A program made the translations under genes and the position numbers. Below the pieces are notes generated by a model. That model was not told the DNA's origin and searched no databases. It saw nothing but the letters and a program-made list of their open reading frames with translations. A stretch of 64,000 nt of DNA, taken from the NCBI RefSeq assembly GCF_002127325.2, contig NC_035433.2:82526079-82590078 (forward strand). Direction: 5' to 3'. Below, piece after piece: positions 22,112 through 33,387 of the stretch (within the stretch, counting starts at the first letter, position 1; every line of letters starts with the position of its first letter). This DNA comes from Helianthus annuus. Its lineage: Eukaryota; Streptophyta; Magnoliopsida; Asterales; Asteraceae.

Positions 22112-24496
22112 GCGATCGAGCGCATGCCATCACCTTCCACGATGAAAGAAATGCAACGACTAGCCGGCAGGCTAGCCGCACTGAATAGGTTCTTAGCCAA
22201 TCACGCAGCTAAGTCCTATCCTTTCATCAAGACCCTGCGGAACTGTTTAAAAAAGGAACAATTCCAATGGACCGCAGAGGCCGAAGACGCTTTCCGGGAG
22301 ATGAAGGAGTGTTTGATACAACTCCCAACTCTAACCGCACCACGCAAGAAAGAACCACTTATCTTGTACTTATCTGCCACAGACAACGCGGTAGGTGCGG
22401 TACTCATAGTGGAGCGAGAGGGAGTTCAAACACCCATATACTACATCAGCAAAATGCTCAACGACCCAGAGACAAGATACTCCATCATGGAGAAGTTGGT
22501 GCTCGCACTAGTGCACGCGTCAAGACGGATGCGACGTTACTTCGCAAACCACGTCATCACGGTGCTAACCAACTATAGGATCGGCCCGATCCTATCAAAA
22601 CCTGACATCTCTGGGAGATTAGCAAAATGGGCAATTCAACTGGGCGCACACACGCTGAACTATAAGTCGCGCCCCACAATCAAAGGCCAAGTTCTGGCTG
22701 ACTTCGTTGCCGAAGTACCGGCAAATCGCATCCAAGAATGCGAAGAAGAACAACACCCTGCACCACCACCATCCTCTTCAGAAACCTGGGCACTATATAC
22801 CGATGGTGCATCCAATGAGGAAGGTGTAGGCGCGGGTCTGCGACTCGTCAGCCCCGATGGCCAAGAGCTTACCTATGCAATCCGCCTCGATTTCAAAAGC
22901 ACAAATAACGAGGCAGCATATAAGGCTCTATTGGCAGGGCTACACCTGGCAGTCAAGCTCGGCGTACAACATCTGGAAGCACACGTCGACTCCTTGTTAG
23001 TTGCAGGGCAGGTGAGCGGTGACTATGCCGTAAAAGGGAATATCATGATCCTCTACCTCGAGCAAGCCTTGCAACTGAAATCAAAATTCATTTCCTTCAA
23101 TATCCACCATATCAACAGAAGTGAAAATAAATCCGCGGATGCACTGTCAAAACTCGCATCCACCAGCTTCCAGCACCTGGCAAAGGAGATACGCATTGAG
23201 ATTCTGCAAAATCTCTCAGTACCCCTGCGCCAAGTCAATGTCGTCCAGTATGGTACAACATCCTGGATGACACCAATCATTGCATACTTGCAATCAGGTG
23301 TTACTCCCGAAAGCAAGTCAGAGGCACGTAAGTTGCGATACAAAGCGTGCCATTATCAAATGGGAGACGGTATCCTATACCGTAAATCATACCTGGGCCC
23401 ACTCCTACACTGCGTCGATCCCCAAGATGCAACATACCTTATCAGAGAGATACACGAGGGAATATGTGGCACACACGCTGGTCCACGCATGGTAGTGGCC
23501 AAGATTATGAATGCTGGGTATTACTGGCCCGGCATGCACCTGGATGCAGTCAAAGTCTTGCGCAAGTGTTTCACTTGTTAGCGACATGCTCCCAAGACCT
23601 TGCGCCCCAAGAACAACTTGATCCGTGTCACCACCGCATGGCCCTTCCGGAAATGGGCAATTGACGTGGTAGGACCATTCCCAGACGCACCAGGTGCGGT
23701 GAAATTTATCATAGTGGCTATCGATTACTTCACAAAATGGGTAGAGGCAAAACCACTCGCCTCAACCACCGCTATGATAACAAGGAAATTCATTTGGGAA
23801 CACATCATCTGCCGTTTCGGTCTACCGATGTGCATCGTTACCGACAACGGCACCAACTTCGCCGCCGACGACTTTCAAAAATGGCTAGAAGAACTACACA
23901 TTGAACACATATTCTCCTCAGTGGCACATCCGCAAAGGAATGGCCAAGTTGAGAGTATCAATAAAAGTCTAGTCGAAGGCATCAAAGCACGGTTGGGAAC
24001 AGCCAGACGCGGCTGGGTCGATGAACTCCCAAGTATCTTTTGGGCCCACAGGACAAGCCCAAAAACAAGTCACGGCGAGACACCCTTCAGGCTGGTCTGT
24101 GGCTCGGAAGCCGTGATCCCTGCGGAAGTAGGTCTTCCCTCACCTCGGATGTTGGCTATCAACAAAATAGCCAACAATGAGGCACGCAGGCTTGACTTTG
24201 ACCTCCTAGAAGAAAGGCGTGAAAACGCTGCCATCAACGAGGCCAAGTACAAAACCAAGCTTGAAAAATACTACAATTCACGCGTACGCGTTTGTACTTT
24301 TAACCCGGGAGACTACGTCCTTCGCGATAACGAAGCATCGAACGCTGAACGCCCAGGAAAACTTGCCCCCAAGTGGGAAGGACCCTACCTCATCCAAGAG
24401 GTCTTGGGCAATGGCGCGTATAAACTACAAACGTTAGAGGACGAAACTATCGCACACACATGGAATGCAAAACAGCTGCGACACTGTTACATGTAA
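22112..24496 (+). pseudogene. element C pol: RT end, degenerate RNase H, archaeal-type RNase H, integrase (Tat lineage)
   Basis: The frame starts in the RT thumb (EMQRLAGRLAALNRFL), then a first RNase H in which the expected early catalytic Asp region reads LYLSATDNAVGAVL. A second RNase H follows with all four acidic positions visible (YTDGAS, NNEAAYKALLAGL, HVDSLLVAG, NKSADALSKLAS). Integrase follows: zinc region to RKCFTC, then the core with AIDVVGPFP, VTDNGTNFAAD and NGQVESINKSL, and a C-terminal module GPYLIQEV. Dual RNase H is the hallmark of the Tat lineage of Ty3/Gypsy. A TAG at 23579-23581 splits the frame where a Gln codon (C-to-T) is expected. Gag, protease and most of RT are missing. 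Confidence 0.88.
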
Positions 24497-25101
24497 GCCA
24501 TGTTTTTACATTTTCCATGTAACCCATCGGGCCGCAGGCCATTTGCAAATAAATAAATGAGCGATTCAATGCAATATTGTTTATTACTACTATTACAAAT
24601 GCGTGTTCCACTTTGCGGTATCTGCAAAAACAGATTGGCAAAATCTTCATTCGCGATACCCACACAAAGTGGTGACCACACACAAATATTGTAATAGGCC
24701 AGCAAAGGCAAAACATTAAGTGTCTATCCGGCCGGATACACACATACGGTTTTTACAAAACCAACACAATTCCTAACCTTTAACGAGACAAACACAGGAA
24801 TTGACTAATACTCATACGACAAAGGTGTAGAGTATACTCAACCGCGCTTCACAGCCGATAGAGTTCTTCATACTTGCATATCACCTAGATATGCAAAGGG
24901 CAAATCCAGACTTAGTGTTGTTCACAATAACATTAACTCATACAAGTTCAAACATGCAAGTAATAAAAACACTTGTACAAATCGAACAAAAACGGTTAAA
25001 CTTTATATTCAAAAAAATTTCTACACCCACCCGGTGTACAAGAGATTTACATAAAGTCTAACATTTACATTAAGGAAACAAAAAAGGGCACGCAGGCCAA
25101 C
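24497..25101. other. spacer between pol and antisense gene of element C
   Basis: Non-coding. Convergent 3' flanks of pol (+) and the antisense gene (-). From about 24546 the sequence is repeated, nearly unchanged, at 33388-33947 in C'. Confidence 0.6.
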
Positions 25102-28100
25102 CTAGTCCTTCTTTGTACCGGTGGTACCCGCGCCACCTTTGTCGTCACCAGCAGTCTCTTCCTTTTCCGACTCTTCAGCATCAGCATACAACATCCGTAA
25201 ATGATCTACATAGTCTTCCGCATCCAAGCATTCGTCAAGCTTCTCAAGGGAGGAAATAGACATGTTCTCGTATGCGGCAAGAGCGGCAGCAAGAAGCCCT
25301 TCCGTATCAATGCCATGAAACCCGGACCTTTCATCAGTATATCCGCATCGGGATAAAACGTTGATATGACTGATGCATCAATTATAACCAGCTTTAAAAC
25401 CAGCATCCTGTGCGCGCAGCCTAATCTGGTCTACACCAGTTACGTTCTCAGGGGCATCAAGGATAGCCTTAACAATCTGCAAAGCACAACCAATGAGGTT
25501 ATCATAGGCAAACATAAACAAAAGCAAAGACATCGGATACTTACATGCCCGATACCGTGATCGCGCATCCAATCGCGATCGTCAAGAAAAAAGGCTATCT
25601 CTAGCCTCAGCAACCTCCCTTGCCCGCGCTTCAGCTTCGGCCGCGCGGGCAGTGACCTCAGCAACAATGGTCACCTAGTTCTGCACTTCAGCCTTTCAAC
25701 AAACAAAGAACACAAGCATATAAAGATAAACATACTTGTGAAAGCAATTTACAAATTCAACAGAAAAAGCAACTCATACCTGAAGGCCCGCAACGGTCTG
25801 GTTTAAGTGGGTGCGATCAGCATTTGCTTCTTCAAGGGCCTTGGCAACACGAGCCCCCGCCTCTTTGGCCTCTTCAAGAGCTTTTGTAGTCCGGGCCTCC
25901 GCCTCCTTGGCCTTACCAGCAACCGCTTCAGCCGCAACCTTCTCCTTGCCCAAAGCAGCATTCGCTGCCTTGACATTAGTCAGCTCCTGACGAACACGAA
26001 ACAGCGTTTCATTCTGTTTGGCCCAAGATTCTTTCCAGCTCTTGCGCTCATTAGAAAGTGTTTCTTTCCAACTTTGCGCTCATCAGAAAGTAACTTGGCG
26101 AGAGTACGAACCTCTTTAAGGCCAGAAGTTGCAGCCCACTCCTCAGTCTGCTTATGCTACTCAAAGGCAGCCTTATCCCTTTCGAGCTGCTCCGCACCCT
26201 CACGAGCAGCCTTCACCAACTCTTCCGCCTCGGCCCGCAAGCGAGCAGTTTCCTCCTCCCTGCGCCCCAGCACCTTATAATCTTCCATAATGGCATTCGC
26301 CACTATGGAACTCCCCACAAGCATGGAGGAGAGTTGGTTGATACGGAGCTCACGGGGCAAGGCACGGGCACCTCCAGAAGCGGAACCAGAAGCCTTCTCG
26401 GTAGTAGGAGTCTTGTGCTTTTCAGCATCAGACTGTTGCTTCTCCCCATCAGCAAACTTAAGGTTCAGATCACCAGTATCCTCCGGGGAGATCAGATTGT
26501 CGGAGGAGTCAACTGTGTCAAAAATCTGAGCCGCAGTCTTCTTCACAATATCCTCTGCCCGCGCAGGGGGCTCGCTTACCACCTTGACAAAAGGGCAGGT
26601 AAATTCCTTATTAACCCCCGCATCCATGGCCGTGTCATGCGGGGGAGAAAGGGGAGCATCAAACAAAGAGGAGAAGTCTCGTTGTTGCGGTTCTGTAAAC
26701 AAAAAAGTAATAACCATCAAAAAACAAGTTACAATGGCAAATACTTACAAAGGATAAGTCACTTACCAGCTGCAACCACAGGCTTTGTTTGAGAAACAAC
26801 AGTTGTCCGCTTGGTTTGTATCCGCGAACGCTTCTTTTCACCAGCATCAACAGCCTTCTCTGGTTTTCTCTTCCTCTCATCAGCAGGCTTGGAACCGACA
26901 GAGGTCCCACCTGCAGCCGCACCACCACCTGAAACACCCAAACCCTCAACGGTGTCAGATACTACCACGTAATCGGTATATCTGCGGTAACAAGAACGAG
27001 AGATACCTGCCGCATGCGACACCAAAGAAGGCACGGCAGTGGCCTCAGGTTTTTTCTTCTGGAAGCCCCGCACAAGTTTTTCTGCATGCTTCTTCTCCGC
27101 ATGCTTCTTGGGGACGGTCTTCGCTTCAAACATTCCCAGAGCCCCAAGATTACCTGCGTTTAAACAATCAAGTATCAAATCACAAGGGGAACTTCTTTTC
27201 AAAGCAGTTACGAAGGTTATGGATTATACCTTTGCCTTGCGGCAGGGGTGCATTCAACACATCACGCGTAGGAACGCGAAAGTTGCCAACAATGTCCAGA
27301 TTAAAACCTTCACCTTCCGCGCACGGAAGTAACTCAACCTTGCCCTTGAAGTCCGGATCAAACATCCTCCATAGGGCAGCATCCTCTGATGATACATTTG
27401 CATTTCAGTAAAATACAAGGGAATAAGAAAAACGGCACAAAACAGAAGGTACTTACCACCACTCTTTTCCCGCACAACGGGCCTTGCCCTCCTATCAGGC
27501 CTGGTCAACATCATCCGCAGCACCCACAGCTCATTGTTGTCTAGTTTTTTGAGTTCAATAGGTCTCAGCCTGGGAAACCAATCCACCGTCTTTGCGGTAG
27601 GAAGAGCAATATCCTCCGCAGGAATGCCCACATTCACATTCTGCAAGGTCATTTTAGCATGGACCGCAACAGCTTTAACGTAGATAAACTTCTTCTTCCA
27701 CTTCCTGATACCCTAGGGAGGGGTCATCAGCTTGGTGCTCCCATACCGTTGATTAAAGGAAAAGAATCCTGTGTTCACCGTCAGCTGGTAGAACCGCCGG
27801 AAATTTTCAACGGAAATCTCCAAACCAAGAGCACGAAAAGTGTACTCGAAATTTCTTATCCGAAACATCCCAAACGGACTCAGTTGGGAGATATGAATAT
27901 GGTAGTACTCCAACACCTCGGCAACAAACACCGTTAATGGCAGTCGGAGGTTGCCATCATAGAAGAAGTCAGCCCACAGGGTGATGAACCCCGCCGGAGC
28001 ATCGGCACCGGTGTCACCCTCTTGTGGGTATGTAGCCCCAAACTCTCTGGGCATTTGAATACTGGTCATCAGGGTCTCAAACTGACCCTTCGACCACTTT

Positions 28101-28219
28101 AGAATTGGTAGACCACCGCCGGGTGCACCACCATCATCTTCATCTTCCTCCGCCGCCGCCGGCGACGAATGTTCAGGGTTTTCACCCTCCACATTGTGAG
28201 GATTAGATGGTTCAGCCAT
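25102..28219 (-). pseudogene. element C antisense gene: intron-containing 'putative gypsy type transposon' family protein
   Basis: Runs opposite to pol. ATG at 28219 (MAEPSNPHNVEGENPEHSS), then the family core: ATYPQEGDTGAD, LWADFFYDGNLRLPLTVFVA, LEYYHIHISQLSPFGMFRI. Five GT-AG introns of about 68-90 bp can be placed: 27386-27456, 27154-27229, 26693-26766, 25693-25779 and 25477-25544. Exon 4 encodes a long coiled coil (ARLRAEAEELVKAAREGAEQ). The end is GTTGTKKD then TAG. Lesions: AAG to TAG near 27714, a CAG-type loss before HKQTEEW, and CGA to TGA near 25382. The domain resembles PF04195; its function is unknown. Known: antisense extra ORFs occur in Tat elements. Inferred: the exact exon joins. 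Confidence 0.75.
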
Positions 28220-28384
28220 AGCACTGTTTGAAATAGAGAATAAAACAACGAGTTCTCAAAGAACTTGGAAACCTCACCGGAAAATTCGGACAATTGATTA
28301 GAGAAGACGAAGGAACTTTCTTTCTCTCACCGGGAAAATTTTGAAATTTTGAACAAGTGAGGGGAAACCACGAATGGTTTTCCA

Positions 28385-28392
28385 CTTATATA
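28385..28392 (-). promoter_or_regulatory. TATA box of the antisense gene
   Basis: TATATAAG on the - strand, about 165 bp before the ATG at 28219. It implies a promoter independent of the element LTR. The C' copy loses homology near 42567, so it lacks this box. Confidence 0.5.
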
Positions 28393-29534
28393 CTCATCGC
28401 AGTAAATGCGGAGGGGTAACTGAATCATCACGATCAAAAAGAACGAGTTACGCGGCGACACCTGTCTAGCGACAGTTCCGCTGACGGTTACCACGCGCCT
28501 GACAAAGGAGACGTTTACACTCCTGCTACAGTGCATTTATGACCTTGGGCAGTGCAAACGTGCTTTCGTTTCAGCACATGCAAAAAATCCTACCAACTTT
28601 CACCAACTCACACGTGCGTTCAACCACGTATGCAGCAAAAAAGCGACAACATTATCCAAATATAAGCGGCATGCAGTTTCTCTGGTACAACCGCGCCATA
28701 ACCCATACCGCATTTCGTTTTTTACATACCCCTCAAAAAAGGCAAAAAATATATATCTCTACATTATGTAAAGGGGTATAAATAATATCCTCACATTCCC
28801 ACGAGCACACATGGAATATGCGGAGATGACACACACGAGCCCGCACAGGTGTGTCAGATACTCAGAACCAGCGTTGTTCTTTGGACTGCGAGAACCGCAT
28901 CTCAGGAACAGGTAACCCGCATCACCTTGAAGTTCTTCAAGCTTCAAATCCCTCGTGTCCGGTTCACATCCACAGAGGGTACGCAAACAGTTTCTCCGTA
29001 GGGAAAAAGGATGGGAATGTACGCGACCGCACATCAGCAACCCTGACTCCTGATCCTTCAAGAGCTACATCAAAGAGAAACCTTCCTTCAAAGCGAGTCT
29101 TCTGAAAGAAACCACAGACACTCATGAGTCACTGCGGTCATATATCCAGCTACGCGAATGGTAGCTACGGAAGAGCCACGACTAAGTCATCACACAGATG
29201 AACGAACCTACTTCAAGGAAAACTGATTCCCATTGAAGCGTGAAGGAAAATGGCTACAGAACGAATGCGAACGAGATATCCAACCATCTCGAGAGCCCTC
29301 GTTGAGCAACAAGCGAACGAATAGTGGTAACAAGTCTGCTTATAACTTCGTTTGCCCGCTTGTGAGATGGATAGAATAAACAATGGTGGGTATAACCATG
29401 CCTATGACCATGTTTATTTGACCATTATCTAGATTCAAATTGTTCGACCAAACACGGCCAACAATGACGAAAGTACCCCACATTGTTCGACCAAACATGG
29501 CCAACAATGCAAAGGAACGAGGTAACCGCAAAGG
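28393..29534. other. non-coding flank of element C
   Basis: No gene or terminal repeat found. 29430-29520 contains two copies of TTGTTCGACCAAACA..GGCCAACAATG. No right-hand LTR matching 21318-22111 is visible, so C has no recognisable 3' LTR here. Confidence 0.45.
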
Positions 29535-30989
29535 GGTCATAACCCCCGTCCCCCTAATTTCCTGGGAACGGGTGGCCGCGAACTCAGTATTGGTGGTATC
29601 GGTGTTTATTAATTTGGCAGCGGAATTTACATTAGGACCGTAGTTAGGAAATTATTTTATCAGAGTAAAACACCACATTTTATAAATAAACACATTGGGA
29701 TAAAACCCAAGTTTTCATTACAAACTGATTTATACGGATAAATCCCATTTTATTGAATTTAAAACGCCCTCTTTATTTAGGTAACTTTTATAGCCACTTT
29801 TCCAAGCCTTCAGTGTTGTCCAGCTGGCTCCTATTTGGCTTTCACATTGTGTTACCTGAAACGCGTTTTTAAAAACATTTGTCAGTGGGAAATACTGGTG
29901 AGTGAATCCCAGTTTAATCAAGAAAAGTGTTATCAATTTAAACAGTATTGAGAGCGATTACAATGTTTATATCTACACAATTACTCATTCAGTACTTGCC
30001 ACTCGACCGTATCTGTGGCTATGGTCATATCACACATTGGCTAACTCGTTGTCCAATTGTGAAGGTTATCAAGTAATGTATACAAAACCCCATATTACCG
30101 ACAGTAATCGAAGAATTACAAAGACTCAATCACTGCTAAATTGCATTGTAAAATATTTAAGGTCTTGTAAAAACTGTTTACAAAAATGAGATTACTCACA
30201 TTGTTGTTTTAGGGTTTTCAGTAAGGATTTCCTGGGAATAATATATAAATTACACAAATGCACGCGTGTTAGTATAATAACCCATTTTAACATTAGTAAT
30301 ACCCTCCCTAAGACGGCATTCCAGCGACTACGTCGGGCAGAACCACGACAGCCGTTACGGAACCCTAGATCAATCGGGCAGAGTATCTAATACGTCTCCA
30401 GGGGTTATAATACTTACATCGTAGCAGAACCTCGCTATTTAGGGGGTATTAGACTCGGGTATAATGCTCGCTATGTAAAATTGAGAGAAAGAAAGAAAGA
30501 TTTCGACGAAACAGACTGAAGATCCGATGCATTCTATTTATAGGTGCTGATCCTGACTCTCTCGCGACCCGCGTAAGGTAAGGCAAAGCCTTACGCGGCC
30601 CGCGTCAACCCTGGGTCAACGAGTAGCTTGGCTGGGTCAGCATGTAGGTCCGCCGGGTGTTGGGCCACGTGGCCGCACCAGGTTTTGCCACCATTTTGAT
30701 CTCACGCGGCCCGCGTAAGAGTTAAGGTGAGCTTACGCGGCCCGCCTAAACTTAAAATTCAACGAACTCTGGCCTTAGCCTTGATACCGCCCGCGTAAAT
30801 GGTTGGGGTGGGTCTACGCGGCCCACCTCAACTTAAGTTTCAGATTTTAAATTTTATTTTTAATGATATGCTGTATTTCGGGCTCGGTTTTCACATACGG
30901 GGTGTATTTAAAGACATATTAGGATATTTTAGATGTATTAGGGCATCGGAAATTAATTGAGGGTGTTGGTTTACGTTTGGGTTGTTATA
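29535..30989 (-). repeat. element E 3' LTR
   Basis: About 1,455 bp; the left edge is approximate (GGTCATAACCCCCG, probably from TGTCATAAC). It shares ATTAGGACCGTAGTTAGG and CAGTGGGAAATACTGGTGAG with the solo LTR at 4375. TATA box CTATAAATAGAA at about 30533-30543 (- strand). Palindromes ACGCGGCCCGCGT lie upstream at 30550-30840, the same type as in B. Confidence 0.8.
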
Positions 30990-31025
30990 TCCTCCCCACC
31001 TTGTTTTAGAGCTCGTCCTCTAGAT

Positions 31026-33387
31026 CTACTGGAACAAGTGCGGATATTTCCTTTGCATTTCTGATTCAAGCTCCCATGTGTATTCAGGTCCTCTTTTGGA
31101 GTCCCACTTTACTTTGACCAGAACTAATCTCTTATGCTTGAGATTCTTAATTTTCTTATCTTCAATTTGTAGAGGCCTTTCTACAAACTTGAGTTGTTCA
31201 TTTACCTCTATATCCTTAAGAGGCACTACGAGAGATTCATCGGCTAAGCATTTCTTGAGATTAGACACATGAAATACATCATGTATTCCTGCCATTTCCT
31301 CTGGCAGTTGTAGCTGATAGGCTGCAGGTCCTATTCTTCTAACAATTTCAAAAGGTCCAATATACCTGGGACTTAGCTTTCCTCTTTTGATGAATCTTAC
31401 CACTCCTTTCCAAGGAGAGACTTTTAACAATACCTTATCACCTACTTGGAATTCTAACGGTTTACGTCTGTTATCAGCGTAGCTCTTTTGTCGATCACGT
31501 GCTGCTTTCAGTCGTTCCTTAACTTGAATGATTTTGTCGGTTGTTTCCTGCACTATCTCAGGTCCAGATAGTTTCTTTTCCCCAATTTCTGCCCAACAGA
31601 CTGGGGTTCTGCACTTTCGTCCATACAGTGCTTCGAATGGTGCAACATTAATACTTGTGTGATAACTATTATTATAAGAAAATTCTATTAAAGGTAAGTG
31701 ATCATCCCAATTACCTCCGAAATCAATTACACAAGCTCTAAGCATGTCCTCCATTATCTGAATTGTTCTTTCATTTTGTCCGTCCGTTTGAGGATGATAA
31801 GCTGTGCTTAGATTCAGCTTGGTTCCCATTGCTTTTTGGAAACTTGCCCAAAAATGAGAGGTAAAACGGCTATCCCTATCAGAAACAATTGATAAAGGTA
31901 TTCCATGTAATGAAACAATTTCATTTACATACAATTTGGCTAATTGTTCCATACTAAAAGTTTCCTTCATTGGTAGGAAATGAGCTGACTTGGTTAGCCT
32001 ATCTACAATCACCCAGATTGTGTCATTACCTTTTCTTGTTTTGGGTAATTTGGTAACAAAATCCATTGTTATCAATTCCCATTTCCAAACTGGCATTTCT
32101 AATTGCTGTAACAAACCTGAGGGTTTCTGATATTCAGCTTTAACTTGTGAACAAGTTAAACATTTAGAAACATAAGCTGTTATATCCTTCTTCATTCCTA
32201 TCCACCAGAAATTTTTCCTTAAATCCTGGTACATCTTATCACCTCTTGGATGCATCGTATATTTAGACTTATGGGCTTCCTCCAATATACAGTGACGTAA
32301 ATTTCCTAATTTAGGTATTCACATTCTCTTTTTATGGAATCTCCAAATCCCATCTGTTCCTTGATCTAATTCCTTAATCATTCCTTTTAATTTTTCAGTA
32401 TCTTCCTTGATTACTGATTCTTGTGCTTTTCTAATCTGTTCATTTAAATCTACTTGTAGATTTAATTTAAGAGAACGTACCCTTCTTGGTTTTTCGTGAT
32501 ACTTTCGACTTAAGGCATCTGCTACTACATTGGCTTTTCCTTCATGATATTGGATATCACAATCATAATCACTAAGCAATTCCATCCAACGTCTTTGTCT
32601 CATATTCAACTCCTTTTGCCCGAAAACATACCTTAAACTTTTATGATCTGTAAAAATAGTAAACTTGCTACCATAAAGATAATGTCTCCAAATTTTAAGG
32701 GCGAAAATTATAGCTCCTAATTCCAAATCATGGGTTGAATAATTCTCTTCGTGATTCTTAAGCTGTCTAGAGGCGTAAGCTATAACCTTTTGACGTTGCA
32801 TCAACACACATCCATAACCTAACTTAGAAGCGTCACAATAGACTACAAAGTCTTCAGTTCCTTCTGGTAACACTAGTATGAGTGCATGGGTCAATCTTTG
32901 CTTAAGGATTCTAAAGGCTTCTTCTTGTTTTGGTCACCATTCAAACTTAACAGATTTACCGGTTAACTTAGTTAAGGGAATGGCTATTCTAGAAAAATCT
33001 TGAATAAATCTTCTATAATAACCGGCCAATCCTAAGAAACTTCTAACCTCGGTTGGTGACTCAGGGGTTTTCCATTTGGTAATTGCCTCGATCTTTGTTG
33101 GATCCACATGAATTCCTTCATGGTTAACTAAATGTCCAAGAAATTGTACATGTTTTAACCAAAACTCGCACTTTGAAAATTTAGCGTAAAGCTTTTCCTT
33201 TCTTAATAAACTTAAAAGTAAGTGCAAGTGCTTTGCATGCTCCTCTTTACTTTTAGAGTAAATTAGAATATCATCTATGAAGATAATTATGAATTTATCC
33301 AAATATAGCTTACATATTCGGTTCATCATGTCCATAAATGCGGCTGGGGCATTGGTTAAACCAAATGGCATGACAGTAAATTCATAA
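31026..33387 (-). pseudogene. element E pol remnant: RT, RNase H, integrase, chromodomain
   Basis: One frame broken by two TGA codons (32934-32936 and 32319-32321; the second is TGG to TGA). Visible are [13 protein letters not shown], thumb [17 protein letters not shown], RNase [14 protein letters not shown], integrase zinc region to [13 protein letters not shown], core [10 protein letters not shown] and [13 protein letters not shown]-containing [12 protein letters not shown] region, GPY module [16 protein letters not shown], and chromodomain [19 protein letters not shown]. The right end is not RT but element C' DNA, so the apparent extension past 33387 is a fusion artefact. About 70% or more of residues look shared with B. 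Confidence 0.88.

Larger units (their letters stand above)
29535..33387 (-). mobile_element. element E: truncated Tekay-like chromovirus
   Basis: Has a 3' LTR (29535-30989), polypurine tract (30990-31002) and pol from chromodomain back into RT. It stops abruptly at about 33388, inside RT just before [14 protein letters not shown], where element C' sequence begins. No PBS, gag or 5' LTR. Closely related to B but a different family by LTR. Confidence 0.85.

Noticed and set aside
26154..27411. + strand frames over the antisense gene of element C
   Set aside because: They overlap spliced - strand coding sequence with family homology; the + frames have low-complexity composition.
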